Shown: piece by piece, positions 1-10,300 of the stretch
Layout: each line of letters begins with the position of its first letter
How positions within the stretch are numbered: position 1 is the first letter of the stretch
The notes under the pieces: model-generated
Seen by the model: only the letters and a program-made list of their open reading frames with translations
What the model was told of the DNA's origin: nothing
Database searches by the model: none
Translations under genes and position numbers: made by a program
Origin: Paucibacter sp. DJ2R-2
GTDB taxonomy: Bacteria > Pseudomonadota > Gammaproteobacteria > Burkholderiales > Burkholderiaceae_C
DNA length: 35,482 bases
Assembly (NCBI RefSeq): GCF_025717675.1
Contig: NZ_JAJIRT010000017.1
Coordinates: forward strand, 1-35,482
Direction of reading: 5' to 3'

Positions 1-2
1 TC

Positions 3-78
3 TGGAGCGGGTAACGAGGCTCGAACTCGTGACCTCAACCTTGGCAAGGTTGCGCTCTACCAACTGAGCTACACCCGC
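3..78 (-). tRNA. glyT: tRNA-Gly(GCC), copy 1
   Basis: Read on the minus strand this 76-nt gene folds as a complete tRNA. The acceptor arm GCGGGTG pairs with TACCCGC, the D-arm holds AGCTCAGTTGGTAGAGC, the anticodon loop carries GCC, the T-arm has GTTCGAG, and CCA is encoded. It decodes GGC/GGU. It is identical to the copies at 137, 603 and 884. It lies 58 nt downstream of copy 2 with no terminator between, so the two are probably processed from one transcript. The gene symbol is generic. Confidence 0.96.
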
Positions 79-136
79 ATTTTTCGAATCTGCGCCGCCA
101 AAGCCGCAAACCCGTTGGTAGGGTTGAAAACAAATC

Positions 137-212
137 TGGAGCGGGTAACGAGGCTCGAACTCGTGACCTCAACCTTGGCAAGGTTGCGCTCTACCAACTG
201 AGCTACACCCGC
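137..212 (-). tRNA. glyT: tRNA-Gly(GCC), copy 2
   Basis: This is a second identical 76-nt tRNA-Gly with anticodon GCC and encoded CCA. It is the first tRNA after the promoter at 336-365 and is followed at once by copy 1, so these two form the left-most transcription unit in view. That unit may continue beyond the window edge. Confidence 0.96.
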
Positions 213-335
213 ATCGCTTTCCTTCAACAGCACGCAAGCGCGCTATTTGCAGAACCGATGAAACTGCGTCCATCTTGTTTTCATTCCATTGATCTCTGTT
301 CTTTTTCAAGAGAACCGTAATCAACGAAGTCTTGC

Positions 336-365
336 ATTCTATACCGATTATTCAGATCTCAGCAA
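336..365 (-). promoter_or_regulatory. Candidate sigma-70 promoter for tRNA-Gly copies 2 and 1
   Basis: On the minus strand TTGCTG (360-365) is followed, after 16-18 nt, by TATAGAAT (336-343). The predicted start near 329 would leave a leader of about 117 nt before the tRNA at 212. The -10 is close to consensus and the -35 is partial. Confidence 0.5.
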
Positions 366-498
366 GCTCTACTGAACAATTCTCGGACTTTTGGTGCAGA
401 AGCTCTGCCTCACCCTACTTGGGGCCCGCCTGCGGCGTGGCAGCCAGTTTGCAGTCGCTGTCGGTGAGCAAGCAAGAACTCTCACACGGCGGTAGAAA

Positions 499-532
499 CA
501 AAAAAGGGAAACCAGCAGGCTTCCCTTTTTCC
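499..532 (-). terminator. Intrinsic terminator after the tRNA-Cys/tRNA-Gly copy 3 unit
   Basis: AAAAAGGGAA and TTCCCTTTTT form a 10-bp stem around a 10-nt loop, with U-runs on both strands, so it could work in both directions. It lies about 70 nt beyond the 3' end of tRNA-Gly copy 3. It strongly resembles the terminator at 813-842, as if tRNA and terminator had been duplicated together. Confidence 0.75.
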
Positions 533-602
533 AGTTCCAACAGCGCTTCGACGTTCACGCCTGCTTGACTGCAAGGCTTGAACAATCGGCCAATCGCCTG
601 TT

Positions 603-678
603 TGGAGCGGGTAACGAGGCTCGAACTCGTGACCTCAACCTTGGCAAGGTTGCGCTCTACCAACTGAGCTACACCCGC
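603..678 (-). tRNA. glyT: tRNA-Gly(GCC), copy 3
   Basis: This is a third identical 76-nt tRNA-Gly(GCC) with encoded CCA. It lies 17 nt downstream of tRNA-Cys and is probably processed from the same precursor, which would end at the 499-532 terminator. Confidence 0.96.
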
Positions 679-695
679 ATATGCACATCAAATTT

Positions 696-769
696 TGGAG
701 GCGCGATCCAGAGTCGAACTGGACTAACCGGATTTGCAATCCGGGGCATAACCGCTTTGCTATCGCGCC
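696..769 (-). tRNA. cysT: tRNA-Cys(GCA)
   Basis: This 74-nt minus-strand gene folds as tRNA-Cys. The acceptor arm GGCGCGA pairs with TCGCGCC, the anticodon stem CCGGA/TCCGG encloses GCA, the T-loop carries TTCGA, and CCA is encoded. It sits between Gly copies 4 and 3. No clear promoter is visible between it and the terminator at 813-842, so it may depend on read-through from the copy 4 promoter. Confidence 0.96.
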
Positions 770-812
770 AAACTCGTTCACTTCACCAATCGAAACCGAA
801 ATTCCGACTGAT

Positions 813-842
813 TAAAAAAGGGAAGCCGGGGCCTCCCTTTTT
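813..842 (-). terminator. Intrinsic terminator after tRNA-Gly copy 4
   Basis: AAAAAGGGA-GCC and GGC-TCCCTTTTT form a GC-capped stem with a U-run on the minus strand, about 42 nt past tRNA-Gly copy 4. It would limit expression of the downstream tRNA-Cys if efficient. It is a near duplicate of the 499-532 terminator. Confidence 0.75.
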
Positions 843-883
843 GCGAATCGCCTCATGCAAGCATGATTGGATTCTTGTATTTC

Positions 884-959
884 TGGAGCGGGTAACGAGG
901 CTCGAACTCGTGACCTCAACCTTGGCAAGGTTGCGCTCTACCAACTGAGCTACACCCGC
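884..959 (-). tRNA. glyT: tRNA-Gly(GCC), copy 4
   Basis: This is the fourth identical 76-nt tRNA-Gly(GCC) with encoded CCA. It has its own good promoter (1025-1054) and its own terminator (813-842), so it can be a one-gene unit. Confidence 0.96.
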
Positions 960-1024
960 ATCTCGCCTCGACACTGCGACGATTCAACTGTCTCCAGCCG
1001 AATCACCGTTGCGTCGAAGCTCAG

Positions 1025-1054
1025 ATTCTAAACCATTTTTTGAGTCAGCTGCAA
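1025..1054 (-). promoter_or_regulatory. Candidate sigma-70 promoter for tRNA-Gly copy 4
   Basis: Minus-strand TTGCAG (1049-1054), an 18-nt A-rich spacer and TAGAAT (1025-1030) give a start near 1018, about 58 nt before the tRNA. The site lies just beyond the lon stop codon. No terminator is visible between lon and this promoter, so lon transcripts may read into the tRNA. Confidence 0.6.
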
Positions 1055-1098
1055 GCCCTTGCACGGAAGTGATCGTTCCGGCGGGGCTAGCATTTCAC

Positions 1099-3507
1099 TC
1101 AATGCGTGGCGGCCGGCGCTGCCACCACCGCTTCGGTCTTGGCCGCTGCGGCAGGTTCTTCATCCGGCAGAGGCACAGGCATGGACTCCAACGCCACCTC
1201 TAGCACCCGGTCGATCCAGCGCACTGGGACAATCTCGAGTTGATTCTTGACGTTCTCAGGAATGTCCTGCAAGTCCTTGACGTTCTCTTCCGGGATCATC
1301 ACGGTCTTGATGCCGCCACGGTGCGCCGCCAGCAGCTTTTCCTTCAAACCGCCGATGGCCGTGACTTCTCCGCGCAAGGTGATTTCGCCGGTCATTGCCA
1401 CGTCGGCACGTACCGGAATGCCGGTCAGGGCCGAGACGAAGGCCGTAGTCATGGCCGCACCTGCGCTCGGGCCGTCCTTGGGCGTCGCGCCGTCGGGCAC
1501 GTGAACGTGCACATCGCGCTTCTCGAACAACTCGTCCTTGATGCCCAGCAGGCGAGCGCGTGAACGCACCACCGTACGAGCCGCCTCGACGGATTCCTTC
1601 ATCACATCGCCCAGCGAGCCGGTGCGGATGATGTTGCCCTTGCCCGGCATGGCCGTGGCTTCGATGGTCAGCAGATCGCCGCCCACTTCCGTCCAGGCCA
1701 GACCGACCACTTGGCCGACCTGGTTTTTCTTCTCGGCGCGACCGAAGTCGTACTTGCGCACGCCCAGGAAGTCGTTGAGGTTGTCCTCTGTGACCACAGC
1801 CTTGCCTTCGAAGGTCTTGAGCGCAATGCCCTTCACCACCTTGCGGCAGATCTTTGACACTTCGCGCTCCAGCGAACGCACGCCGGCTTCCCGTGTGTAG
1901 TAGCGGATGATGCCGCGAATGGCGGATTCGGTGACTTCCATCTCCTCTTCCTTGACGCCATTGTTCTTGCACTGCTTGGGCAGCAGGTAGCGCTGGGCGA
2001 TGTTGACCTTCTCGTCCTCGGTGTAACCCGACAGGCGGATCACTTCCATCCGGTCCAGCAGGGCCGGCGGGATGTTCATCGAGTTGGAAGTGGCGATGAA
2101 CATCACATCGGACAGATCGAAATCGACCTCGACATAGTGATCGCCGAAGGTGTGGTTCTGCTCCGGATCCAGCACTTCAAGAAGGGCCGAGGACGGGTCG
2201 CCACGGAAATCCATGCCCAACTTGTCGATCTCGTCGAGCAAGAAGAGCGGATTGCGCGTGCCAACCTTGGACAGACTCTGCAGCACCTTGCCCGGCATAG
2301 AGCCGATATAGGTGCGACGGTGACCACGAATCTCGGCTTCGTCGCGCACGCCACCCAAGGCCATGCGGACGAATTTGCGGCCAGTGGCTCGAGCCACCGA
2401 CTGACCCAGCGAAGTCTTGCCCACACCCGGAGGGCCGACCAGGCACAGGATGGGCGCCTTGACCTTGTCCACGCGTTGCTGCACGGCGAGGTACTCGACG
2501 ATGCGATCCTTGACCTTGTCCAGACCGTAGTGGTCTTCGTTCAGCACGTCGACGGCATTGGACAGGTCGAACTTGATCTTGGTCTTCTTGCTCCAGGGCA
2601 GGTTGACCAAGGTCTCGATGTAGTTGCGCACCACAGTGGCCTCGGCCGACATGGGCGACATCAGCTTGAGCTTCTTCAGCTCGCCGTCGGCCTTCTTGCG
2701 GGCTTCCTTGGGCATGCGAGCAGCCTGGATCTTTTTGTCCAGCTCCTCCAGATCAGCGCCCTCTTCCCCGTCGCCGAGTTCCTTCTGGATGGCCTTGACC
2801 TGTTCGTTCAGGTAGTACTCGCGCTGGCTCTTCTCCATCTGGCGCTTGACGCGGCCGCGGATACGCTTTTCCACCTGCAGGATGTCGACTTCATGCTCAA
2901 GCAGGTCGAGCAAAGTTTCCAGACGCTTGCCCACCTCGGCCAGGTCCAGCACCGACTGCTTGGCGTCAAGTTTGAGCGGCAGATGTGCGGCGATGGTATC
3001 GGCAAGTCGGCCGGCATCATCGATGCCAGCGATCGAGGTCAGGATCTCCGGCGGAATCTTCTTGTTCAGTTTGACGTACTGATCAAACTGCTGAGTCACC
3101 GCCCGGCGCAAAGCTTCAACCTCGGGCTTGAGGTCGGTCTCGGGCGGAATGGGCAGGACCTCGGCGACAAAGTGCTCTTCCCCGTCGGTGATCGACTGGG
3201 TGGTGGCGCGCTGCAGGCCTTCGACCAGCACCTTGACGGTGCCATCGGGCAGCTTGAGCATTTGCAGGATGCTAGAGACACAACCCACTTCGAACATATC
3301 GTCCGACTTGGGCTCATCCTTGCCGGCGGCTTTCTGGGCCACCAACATGATCTGACGGCCGGCTTCCATCGCGGCTTCGAGGGCCTTGATGGACTTGGGG
3401 CGACCCACGAAGAGCGGGATCACCATATGCGGGAACACGACCACATCGCGCAAGGGCAACAGTGGCAGGGTGATGGGTTCCGCAGGCAAAACAGGATGAC
3501 CGGACAT
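1099..3507 (-). CDS. lon: ATP-dependent protease Lon
   Basis: Lon is a cytoplasmic AAA+ serine protease that degrades misfolded proteins and selected regulators. The 802-residue length is normal. The N-terminal substrate-binding domain starts at [13 protein letters not shown]. Walker A GPPGVGKT is at about 358-365, Walker B LFLLDEID at about 421-428, and the catalytic Ser681 (in DGPSAGAA) and Lys724 form the Ser-Lys dyad. The Ala/Pro-rich end after residue 775 is a variable tail. The start is supported by AGAGAGG just upstream. It is the last gene of the classic tig-clpP-clpX-lon order. A sigma-32-like site and a hairpin lie in the 110-nt gap before it, so separate heat-shock transcription is likely. 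Confidence 0.98.
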   Translation of the reverse strand: MSGHPVLPAEPITLPLLPLRDVVVFPHMVIPLFVGRPKSIKALEAAMEAGRQIMLVAQKAAGKDEPKSDDMFEVGCVSSILQMLKLPDGTVKVLVEGLQRATTQSITDGEEHFVAEVLPIPPETDLKPEVEALRRAVTQQFDQYVKLNKKIPPEILTSIAGIDDAGRLADTIAAHLPLKLDAKQSVLDLAEVGKRLETLLDLLEHEVDILQVEKRIRGRVKRQMEKSQREYYLNEQVKAIQKELGDGEEGADLEELDKKIQAARMPKEARKKADGELKKLKLMSPMSAEATVVRNYIETLVNLPWSKKTKIKFDLSNAVDVLNEDHYGLDKVKDRIVEYLAVQQRVDKVKAPILCLVGPPGVGKTSLGQSVARATGRKFVRMALGGVRDEAEIRGHRRTYIGSMPGKVLQSLSKVGTRNPLFLLDEIDKLGMDFRGDPSSALLEVLDPEQNHTFGDHYVEVDFDLSDVMFIATSNSMNIPPALLDRMEVIRLSGYTEDEKVNIAQRYLLPKQCKNNGVKEEEMEVTESAIRGIIRYYTREAGVRSLEREVSKICRKVVKGIALKTFEGKAVVTEDNLNDFLGVRKYDFGRAEKKNQVGQVVGLAWTEVGGDLLTIEATAMPGKGNIIRTGSLGDVMKESVEAARTVVRSRARLLGIKDELFEKRDVHVHVPDGATPKDGPSAGAAMTTAFVSALTGIPVRADVAMTGEITLRGEVTAIGGLKEKLLAAHRGGIKTVMIPEENVKDLQDIPENVKNQLEIVPVRWIDRVLEVALESMPVPLPDEEPAAAAKTEAVVAAPAATH

Positions 3508-3558
3508 GAAAACCTCTCTTTCTCAGACCCAGATGCGGTCCGAGATCAGTATTGCAAG

Positions 3559-3588
3559 ATGCCTGGGGAATGGAACTGGCCCTTCAAA
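3559..3588 (-). promoter_or_regulatory. Candidate heat-shock (sigma-32) promoter of lon
   Basis: On the minus strand TTTGAA (3583-3588) and CCCCAGGCAT (3559-3568) are 14 nt apart. This resembles the sigma-32 pattern CTTGAA/CCCCATNT with mismatches in both halves. The start would be near 3553, about 46 nt before lon. The site overlaps a 9-bp inverted repeat, GAACTGGCC/GGCCAGTTC (3573-3599). Confidence 0.35.
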
Positions 3589-3599
3589 GCGGCCAGTTC
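3573..3599. repeat. Inverted repeat between clpX and lon
   Basis: GAACTGGCC and GGCCAGTTC form a perfect 9-bp stem around a 9-nt loop. No U-run follows on either strand, so it is not a standard terminator. It may stabilise or process the clpX 3' end, or bind a regulator. Confidence 0.55.
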
Positions 3600-3617
3600 T
3601 CTCGTGTCAATTCAACT

Positions 3618-4886
<1,269 letters not shown>

Positions 4887-4937
4887 GGATCTGCTTGTCT
4901 TTCAGGCGTGAATGCCTGCAGTGATGATAGTTCAAAC

Positions 4938-4971
4938 GGACAAGGGGCCCTTTTCTGGATAAGGGCCCCCT
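4938..4971. repeat. GC-rich hairpin between clpP and clpX
   Basis: AAGGGGCCC and GGGCCCCCT form a strong stem of about 9 bp around a loop of about 12 nt. There is no clear U-run. It could act as a partial terminator or an mRNA processing and stability element that sets the clpP:clpX ratio. Confidence 0.55.
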
Positions 4972-5017
4972 AGTGCCGTCAATTGGGGCCCCGTTCAGGC
5001 CGCAAGCGAGCGGATGC

Positions 5018-5626
5018 TCAGGCGCGTTTTTCCACCACCTGGTCGATCAGGCCGTAGGCCTGCGCTTCGGCCGCGGACATGTAGTAGTCACGCTCAGTGT
5101 CGTTCTGGATCTTTTCCAGACTCTGGCCCGAACGTTCAGCCAGGATGCGATTGAGCTGCTCGCGGGTCTTGAGGATCTCGCGGGCGTGGATCTCGATGTC
5201 GGTGGCCTGGCCTTGCGTGCCGCCCAGCGGCTGGTGAATCATGACCTTGGCGTTCGGCAAGGCCATGCGCTTGCCCTTGGCACCAGCAGCAAGCAGGAAG
5301 GCGCCCATGCTGGCGGCCATGCCCATGCACAGGGTTGACACTTGCGGCTTGATGAACTGCATGGTGTCGAAGATGGACATGCCGGCCGAGACGCTGCCGC
5401 CGGGCGAGTTGATGTAGAGGAAGATGTCCTTGTCCGGGTTCTCGCTCTCCAGGAACAGCATCTGCGCCACCACCAAATTGGCCACCGCATCATTCACCGG
5501 GCCGACCAGGAAGATGATTCGCTCGCGCAGCAGGCGACTGTAGATGTCGTAGGCACGCTCACCGCGGCCCGATTGTTCGATGACGATGGGCACCATGCCC
5601 AGGTTGTTGATTTCCAGCGCGCTCAT
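5018..5626 (-). CDS. clpP: ATP-dependent Clp protease proteolytic subunit ClpP
   Basis: ClpP forms the tetradecameric serine protease chamber that works with ClpX or ClpA. The 202 residues fit the family. The catalytic triad is Ser106 (in GMAASMGAF), His131 (in MIHQP) and Asp180 (in TERDYYMS). The oxyanion region [10 protein letters not shown] is intact. GAGGAAG lies 7 nt before the ATG. It follows tig but is separated from it by a terminator (5730-5763), and it has a good sigma-32-like promoter at 5683-5710, so it begins its own heat-inducible clpP-clpX unit. Confidence 0.98.
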   Translation of the reverse strand: MSALEINNLGMVPIVIEQSGRGERAYDIYSRLLRERIIFLVGPVNDAVANLVVAQMLFLESENPDKDIFLYINSPGGSVSAGMSIFDTMQFIKPQVSTLCMGMAASMGAFLLAAGAKGKRMALPNAKVMIHQPLGGTQGQATDIEIHAREILKTREQLNRILAERSGQSLEKIQNDTERDYYMSAAEAQAYGLIDQVVEKRA

Positions 5627-5682
5627 GGGTGTTCTTCCTCTGAAAAGTGTCTCGATCGAACTTCTTGCGAACTACCAACTAG

Positions 5683-5710
5683 GTATGGGGCCTGATTATG
5701 TGGTCGCAAG
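5683..5710 (-). promoter_or_regulatory. Candidate heat-shock (sigma-32) promoter of clpP-clpX
   Basis: Minus-strand CTTGCGA (5704-5710), a 13-nt spacer and CCCCATAC (5683-5690) match the RpoH consensus CTTGAAA/CCCCATNT well. The predicted start near 5675 leaves a leader of about 48 nt. The position, after the tig terminator and before clpP, is what a dedicated heat-shock promoter would need. Confidence 0.6.
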
Positions 5711-5729
5711 GCAAAGCCCTGAAAAAATG

Positions 5730-5763
5730 AAAAAAGGCGCCGGCCTTGCGGTACGGCGCCTTT
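5730..5763 (-). terminator. Intrinsic terminator of tig
   Basis: On the minus strand AAAGGCGCCG and CGGCGCCTTT form a strong stem that runs into a U6 tract, about 25 nt after the tig stop codon. It separates tig from clpP. Confidence 0.85.
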
Positions 5764-5785
5764 CCGGCTGGTGCTGCGAACGGGA

Positions 5786-7102
5786 TCAGTTGGCAGCCGT
5801 GGCCATCAGCTCGTCGAAAGGCAAGGCCTTCTCGCTGACCTTGGCCTTGGCCAGCACGAAGTCGGTGACGTTGTTCTCAACGACCACGGCTTCCACTTCG
5901 GCCAGACGGTTGCGGTCGCTCAGGTACCAACGCACCACTTCAGCGGGCTTTTCGTAGCTCTGAGCCAGCTCTTCGATGTGTGCTTGCAACTGCTCGGGCT
6001 TGGCTTGCAGATTGTTGGCACGCACCAACTCGGCCACCACCAGACCCAGGCGCACACGGCGCTCGGCTTGGGGCTTGAAGATTTCTTCGGGGATCGGAGC
6101 CTTGTCGGCATCCTTCACGCCACGCTTCTTCAGGTCTTCGCGGGCTGCGGCCACCAGGCGCTCGGCTTCGCCGGACACCAGGGCATTGGGCACGTCGAGT
6201 TCGGCGCTGGCCACCAGAGCGTCCATGACGGCGCCCTTGTTGCGAGCCAGCACGCGGAACTTCACTTCGCGCTCGAGGTTCTTCTTGATGTCGGCGCGCA
6301 GACCGTCCACCGATGCCTCACCAATGCCCAGGGACTTGGCAAAGGCTTCGTTCACTTCCGGCAGGTGCTGGGTCTCGATCTTCTTGACCGTCACCAGGAA
6401 ATCGGCTTCCTTGCCGGCCACGTCCTTGCCGTGATAGTCCTCGGGGAAGGCCAGGGGGAAAGTCTTGGACTCGCCCACCTTCATGCCGCGCACGGCCTTC
6501 TCGAAAGCTTCCAGCATCTGGCCTTCGCCGATGATGAATTGGAAACCGTCGGCCTTGCCGCCGGCGAAAGGCTCGCCATCCAGCTTGCCTTCGAAGTCGA
6601 TGGTGACGCGGTCGCCATCGGTCGCGGCTTCAGCGGCGGCGCGCTGGGCAAAGGTACGACGCTGCTTGCGCAGGATGTCGACGGTCTTGTCGATCGCTTC
6701 GTCGGTCACTTCGCTGGCGACGCGCTCGATGTCGGCGGCCGACAGATCACCCAGCTTGACTTCCGGGTAGACCTCGAAGGTGGCGTCGAAAGCCATTTGG
6801 CCTTCGGGCGACTCTTCCTTCTGGGCGATCTTGGGAGCGCCGGCTACGCGCAGCTGCGCTTCGTTGGCGGCGACCGAGAAGGCCTCGCCCAGCTTGTCGT
6901 TCATGACTTCGTACTGGACGGAGTAGCCATAACGCTGAGCGACCACGCTCATCGGCACCTTGCCGGGGCGGAAGCCATCGGCCTTGACGGTACGGGCCAG
7001 TTTCTTGAGACGGTTCTCGACTTCGCTGTTGATGTCAGCGGCCGCCAGCGTGAGCGTGATGCGGCGTTCGAGCTTTTCGAGGGTTTCGACGGTGACAGCC
7101 AT
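5786..7102 (-). CDS. tig: Trigger factor
   Basis: Trigger factor is the ribosome-bound chaperone and prolyl isomerase that meets nascent chains. The 438 residues match the family. The N-terminal ribosome-binding domain contains [12 protein letters not shown] (about residues 44-55). An FKBP-type isomerase domain follows in the middle (about 160-245, [20 protein letters not shown]), then the helical C-terminal substrate domain. There is no obvious ribosome-binding site. The ATG is only 23 nt from the 3' end of tRNA-Leu on the same strand and no promoter is visible between them, so the mRNA 5' end may be made by tRNA processing. Confidence 0.98.
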   Translation of the reverse strand: MAVTVETLEKLERRITLTLAAADINSEVENRLKKLARTVKADGFRPGKVPMSVVAQRYGYSVQYEVMNDKLGEAFSVAANEAQLRVAGAPKIAQKEESPEGQMAFDATFEVYPEVKLGDLSAADIERVASEVTDEAIDKTVDILRKQRRTFAQRAAAEAATDGDRVTIDFEGKLDGEPFAGGKADGFQFIIGEGQMLEAFEKAVRGMKVGESKTFPLAFPEDYHGKDVAGKEADFLVTVKKIETQHLPEVNEAFAKSLGIGEASVDGLRADIKKNLEREVKFRVLARNKGAVMDALVASAELDVPNALVSGEAERLVAAAREDLKKRGVKDADKAPIPEEIFKPQAERRVRLGLVVAELVRANNLQAKPEQLQAHIEELAQSYEKPAEVVRWYLSDRNRLAEVEAVVVENNVTDFVLAKAKVSEKALPFDELMATAAN

Positions 7103-7125
7103 TTTTGACTCAGTACAAAGTTATC

Positions 7126-7212
7126 TGGTGCGCGGGGCCGGACTCGAACCGGCACGCCGGTGAAGGCGTCAGGACCTAAACCTGGTGCGTCTACCAATTT
7201 CGCCACCCGCGC
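7126..7212 (-). tRNA. leuW: tRNA-Leu(UAG)
   Basis: This 87-nt class II tRNA is on the minus strand. The acceptor arm GCGCGGG pairs with CCCGCGC, the anticodon loop TTTAGGT gives UAG, a long variable arm is present, the T-loop is TTCGA, and CCA is encoded. It decodes CUA and CUG. The leuA leader peptide in this window uses two consecutive CUA codons, which this tRNA must read. The gene symbol is by analogy only. Confidence 0.95.
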
Positions 7213-7291
7213 TAAGTGGATTCAAGCCTGCTTGACAAAATTCCTGTCGGAATTCGGCCGCACAAGCCCGTGGCATTTCGGCAAACCGTGG

Positions 7292-7297
7292 ATTGTA
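7292..7297 (-). promoter_or_regulatory. Weak -10 candidate for tRNA-Leu-tig
   Basis: TACAAT on the minus strand lies about 80 nt upstream of tRNA-Leu. No good -35 hexamer is found at 16-18 nt spacing. It is listed because it is the only promoter-like signal in the gap between the efflux terminator and the tRNA. Confidence 0.25.
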
Positions 7298-7311
7298 GCC
7301 AATTGGAGAGC

Positions 7312-7362
7312 CAAAAATTGAGCTCAAGGAAAACCCCCGGTCGGAGGCCTCCTTGCGAGCTC
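7312..7362 (-). terminator. Intrinsic terminator of the RND efflux operon
   Basis: On the minus strand GAGCTCGCAAGGA pairs with TCCTTGAGCTC (11 bp with a 2-nt bulge) and is followed by AATTTTT. It begins about 30 nt beyond the permease stop codon. Confidence 0.6.
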
Positions 7363-7394
7363 AGTGGAAGTGAGCGTTGTGGACGCTGTTCAGC

Positions 7395-10300
7395 TCAAAG
7401 TTGCGAGTGGCCTGGCTCGGGCCGGCGCACGCGGAACCAGGCCGCGTACATGGCCGGCAGCGCCAGCAGGGTCAGGGCCGTGGCGACGATCAAGCCGCCC
7501 ATGATGGCCACCGCCATCGGCCCCCAGAAGACGCTGCGCGACAGCGGCACCATGGCCAGCACAGCCGCCGCGGCCGTCAGCACGATGGGCCGAAAACGCC
7601 GCACCGCAGACTCAACGATGGCAGTCCAAGCCGGCACGCCGCGCGCCCGGTCCTGCTCGATCTGGTCGATCAAGATGACCGAGTTGCGCATGATCATGCC
7701 CATCAGCGCGATCACGCCCAACAAAGCTACAAAACCAAACGGCTTGTCGAGGAGCAGCAGTGCCGCGGCCACGCCGGCAATGCCCAGTGGGCCGGTCAGG
7801 AACACAAGCATGGAACGCGAGAAGCTCTGCAGCTGCAGCATCAGCAAGGTGAAGGTGATGAACAGCATCACCGGCACACCGGCCGCAATCGAGCCCTGGC
7901 CCTTGCTGCTCTCCTCCACTGCGCCAGCCACCGAAATGCTGTAACCCGGCGGCATCTTGGCTTGCAAAGCCTGCAACTGCGGCCAGATCTGAGCGCTGAC
8001 GGTGGCGCCCTGCATGCCCTCGGTGACATCGCCCTGCACCGTCACTGCATAGGCCCGGCCCTGACGGGCCAGCACGCCCGGCTCCCATTCGAAGCCGACC
8101 TTGGCGATCTGCGTCAGCGGCACCGAGCGACCGGTGCCGGTCATCACATAGGCGTTGCCGATGTCAGTGATGGCATTGCGCTCTTCCAGCGGCGGTCGCA
8201 GCACGATGTCCACCAGCTTGTCCCCTTCGCGGTACTGGCCGATGGTGGTACCCGAGAGCAAAGTACGCGAGCCCTGAGCCAGGCTCTGGCTGGTGACGCC
8301 AAGCGCGCGGGCCTTGTCCTGATCAACATCGAGCTTGAGCACCTTGATGGACTCGCGCCAGTTGTCGTTGACGCCGCGCATATGCGGATTGGCGCGAACG
8401 ATTTCCTTGGCCTGGTCGGCCCAGTAGCGCACTTGCTCGACCTTTTCGCCCGAGACGCGGAACTGAACCGGATAGGCCACCGGCGGGCCATTGGGCAGCA
8501 ACTTCACGCGAGCTCGCACCTCCGGGAACTCGGCGGCAAGCAGCTCCGGCAGGCGCTTGCGCAAGGCCTCACGCTCATTCATGCCCTTGGGCAGGACGAT
8601 GGCTTGGCTGACCGCTGGATCGGGGAACACCACGTCCATGGGCAAGTAGAAGCGCGGCACGCCGGAACCGATCCAGGTGCTGACGGTGGCCACGCCCGCC
8701 TCCTTCATCAGGCGCGCCTCAAACCGTTGCGCCACAGCCTGAGTCTGCTGGATCGTCGAGCCCTCGGGCAGAGTCATGTCGACCAAAATCTCTGGCCGGC
8801 TGGAATCGGGGAAGAACTGTTGCTGCACCCGCGTCATGCCGAACAGACCGAGCGCGAACACCAGCACAGTCGCTCCAATCGTCAGCCAGCGGTGTTGCAC
8901 ACACCAGCCCACCGCCGAGCGGAAGCGGCTGTAGAAGGGCGTGTCGAACATCTCATGCCCCTGGCCTTCCTTGGCCGGATGGGTACGCAGCAAGAGCGCG
9001 CCGAGATAGGGCACAAAGTAGACCGACACGAACCAGGAAATCATCAGCGCCGCGGCCGTGACCGCAAAGATGGCGAAGGTGTATTCCCCGGTCACCGATT
9101 TGGCCAGGCCGATAGGCAGGAAGCCCACGGCGGTGATCAGGGTGCCGGTCAGCATGGGCATGGCCGTCGCGTCATAGGCGAAGGTGGCGGCATGCATCTT
9201 GTCGCAGCCCTCCTCCAACTTACGCACCATCATCTCGACGGCAATGATCGCGTCGTCCACCAGCAAGCCGAGCGCGATGATCAGCGAGCCCAGCGAAATC
9301 TTGTGCAGGCCCACGCTCCAATAGAACATGGTCACAAAGGTGATGGCCAGCACCAGCGGGATGGTGATCGCCACGACCAAGCCCGGCCAGATGTCCACGC
9401 GCAGCGGCCGCGTGTGCAGACCCAGGGCGATGAAGCTGACCGCCAGTACGATCACCACCGCCTCCAGCAGCACCTGCACAAACTCGTTGACCGAGCGCGT
9501 CACGGCCTGAGGCTGATCTTGCACTTGCACCAACTCGATGCCGGCCGGCAGGGTCTTGCGGATGGCTGCCGTGGTCTTCTGCAAGGCCTTGCCCATGGCG
9601 ACGATGTCGCCGCCCTTGCCCATGGACACGCCCAGGGCGATCACGTCCTTGCCTTGATGGCGCACCATCACCGACGGTGGGTCGACATAGCCGCGCCGCA
9701 CCTCGGCAATGTCCGACAGTCGCAGCGTGCTCGCTTGGCCGGTCCCCGGATTGATCGCGCGGATGGCGAAGTCCTTGAGCGCCTGCACCGAATTGAACTG
9801 GCCGCCAATGCGGATCTGCAAATTGCCGGCCCCGGCGTTGAGCACGCCGCCACCCTCGACCGCGTTCTGCGCGCCGAGCTGATTGATGACCTGACCGAAG
9901 TCCAAGCCGAGGTTGGCCAGACGCTTTTGCGAAACCTCGATGAAGACCTTCTCGGGCTGGGCACCGAAGGTCTCAACCTTGGTCACATCGGGCACACGTA
10001 AGAGCTGCGAGCGCACCCGCTCTGCGTACTCGCGCAGTTCCTCGGGTGTGAAACCGTCTGCCGATAGCGCGAAGATCGAGCCGTAGACGTCACCGAACTC
10101 GTCATTGAAGAAGGGCCCGTACACCCCCTGAGGCAAGGTGCCGCGCATATCGCCCAGGCGCTTGCGAACCTGGTACCAGACCTCGGGCACATCCTTGGCC
10201 GCCGAATCGTCCTTGAGCTGGAAGACCGTCAGCGACTCGCCCGGCTTGGTGCTGCTGAGGATCTTGTCGCCCAGCGGCACTTCCTGCAGGGTCTTCTCGA

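Larger units (their letters stand above)
213..602. other. Non-coding spacer between tRNA units
   Basis: This 390-bp stretch separates two tRNA units. It holds the promoter for the Gly copies 1-2 (336-365) and the terminator of the Cys-Gly3 unit (499-532). The open frames crossing it also run through the tRNA and terminator sequences and show no protein family, so I see no coding gene here. Confidence 0.7.

Noticed and set aside
3-959. Regular near-identical repeats of about 76 bp
   Set aside because: They are tRNA-Gly genes with conserved cloverleaf and CCA, not a CRISPR array or other direct repeat.
1060-1098. Weak GGAA/TTCC hairpin after lon as a terminator
   Set aside because: The stem is only 4 bp with no U-run, so no lon terminator can be supported.
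7377-10001. Plus-strand open frame of 874 codons opposite the RND permease
   Set aside because: His/Arg/Gln-rich shadow of the permease, with no start signal and no recognisable domain.
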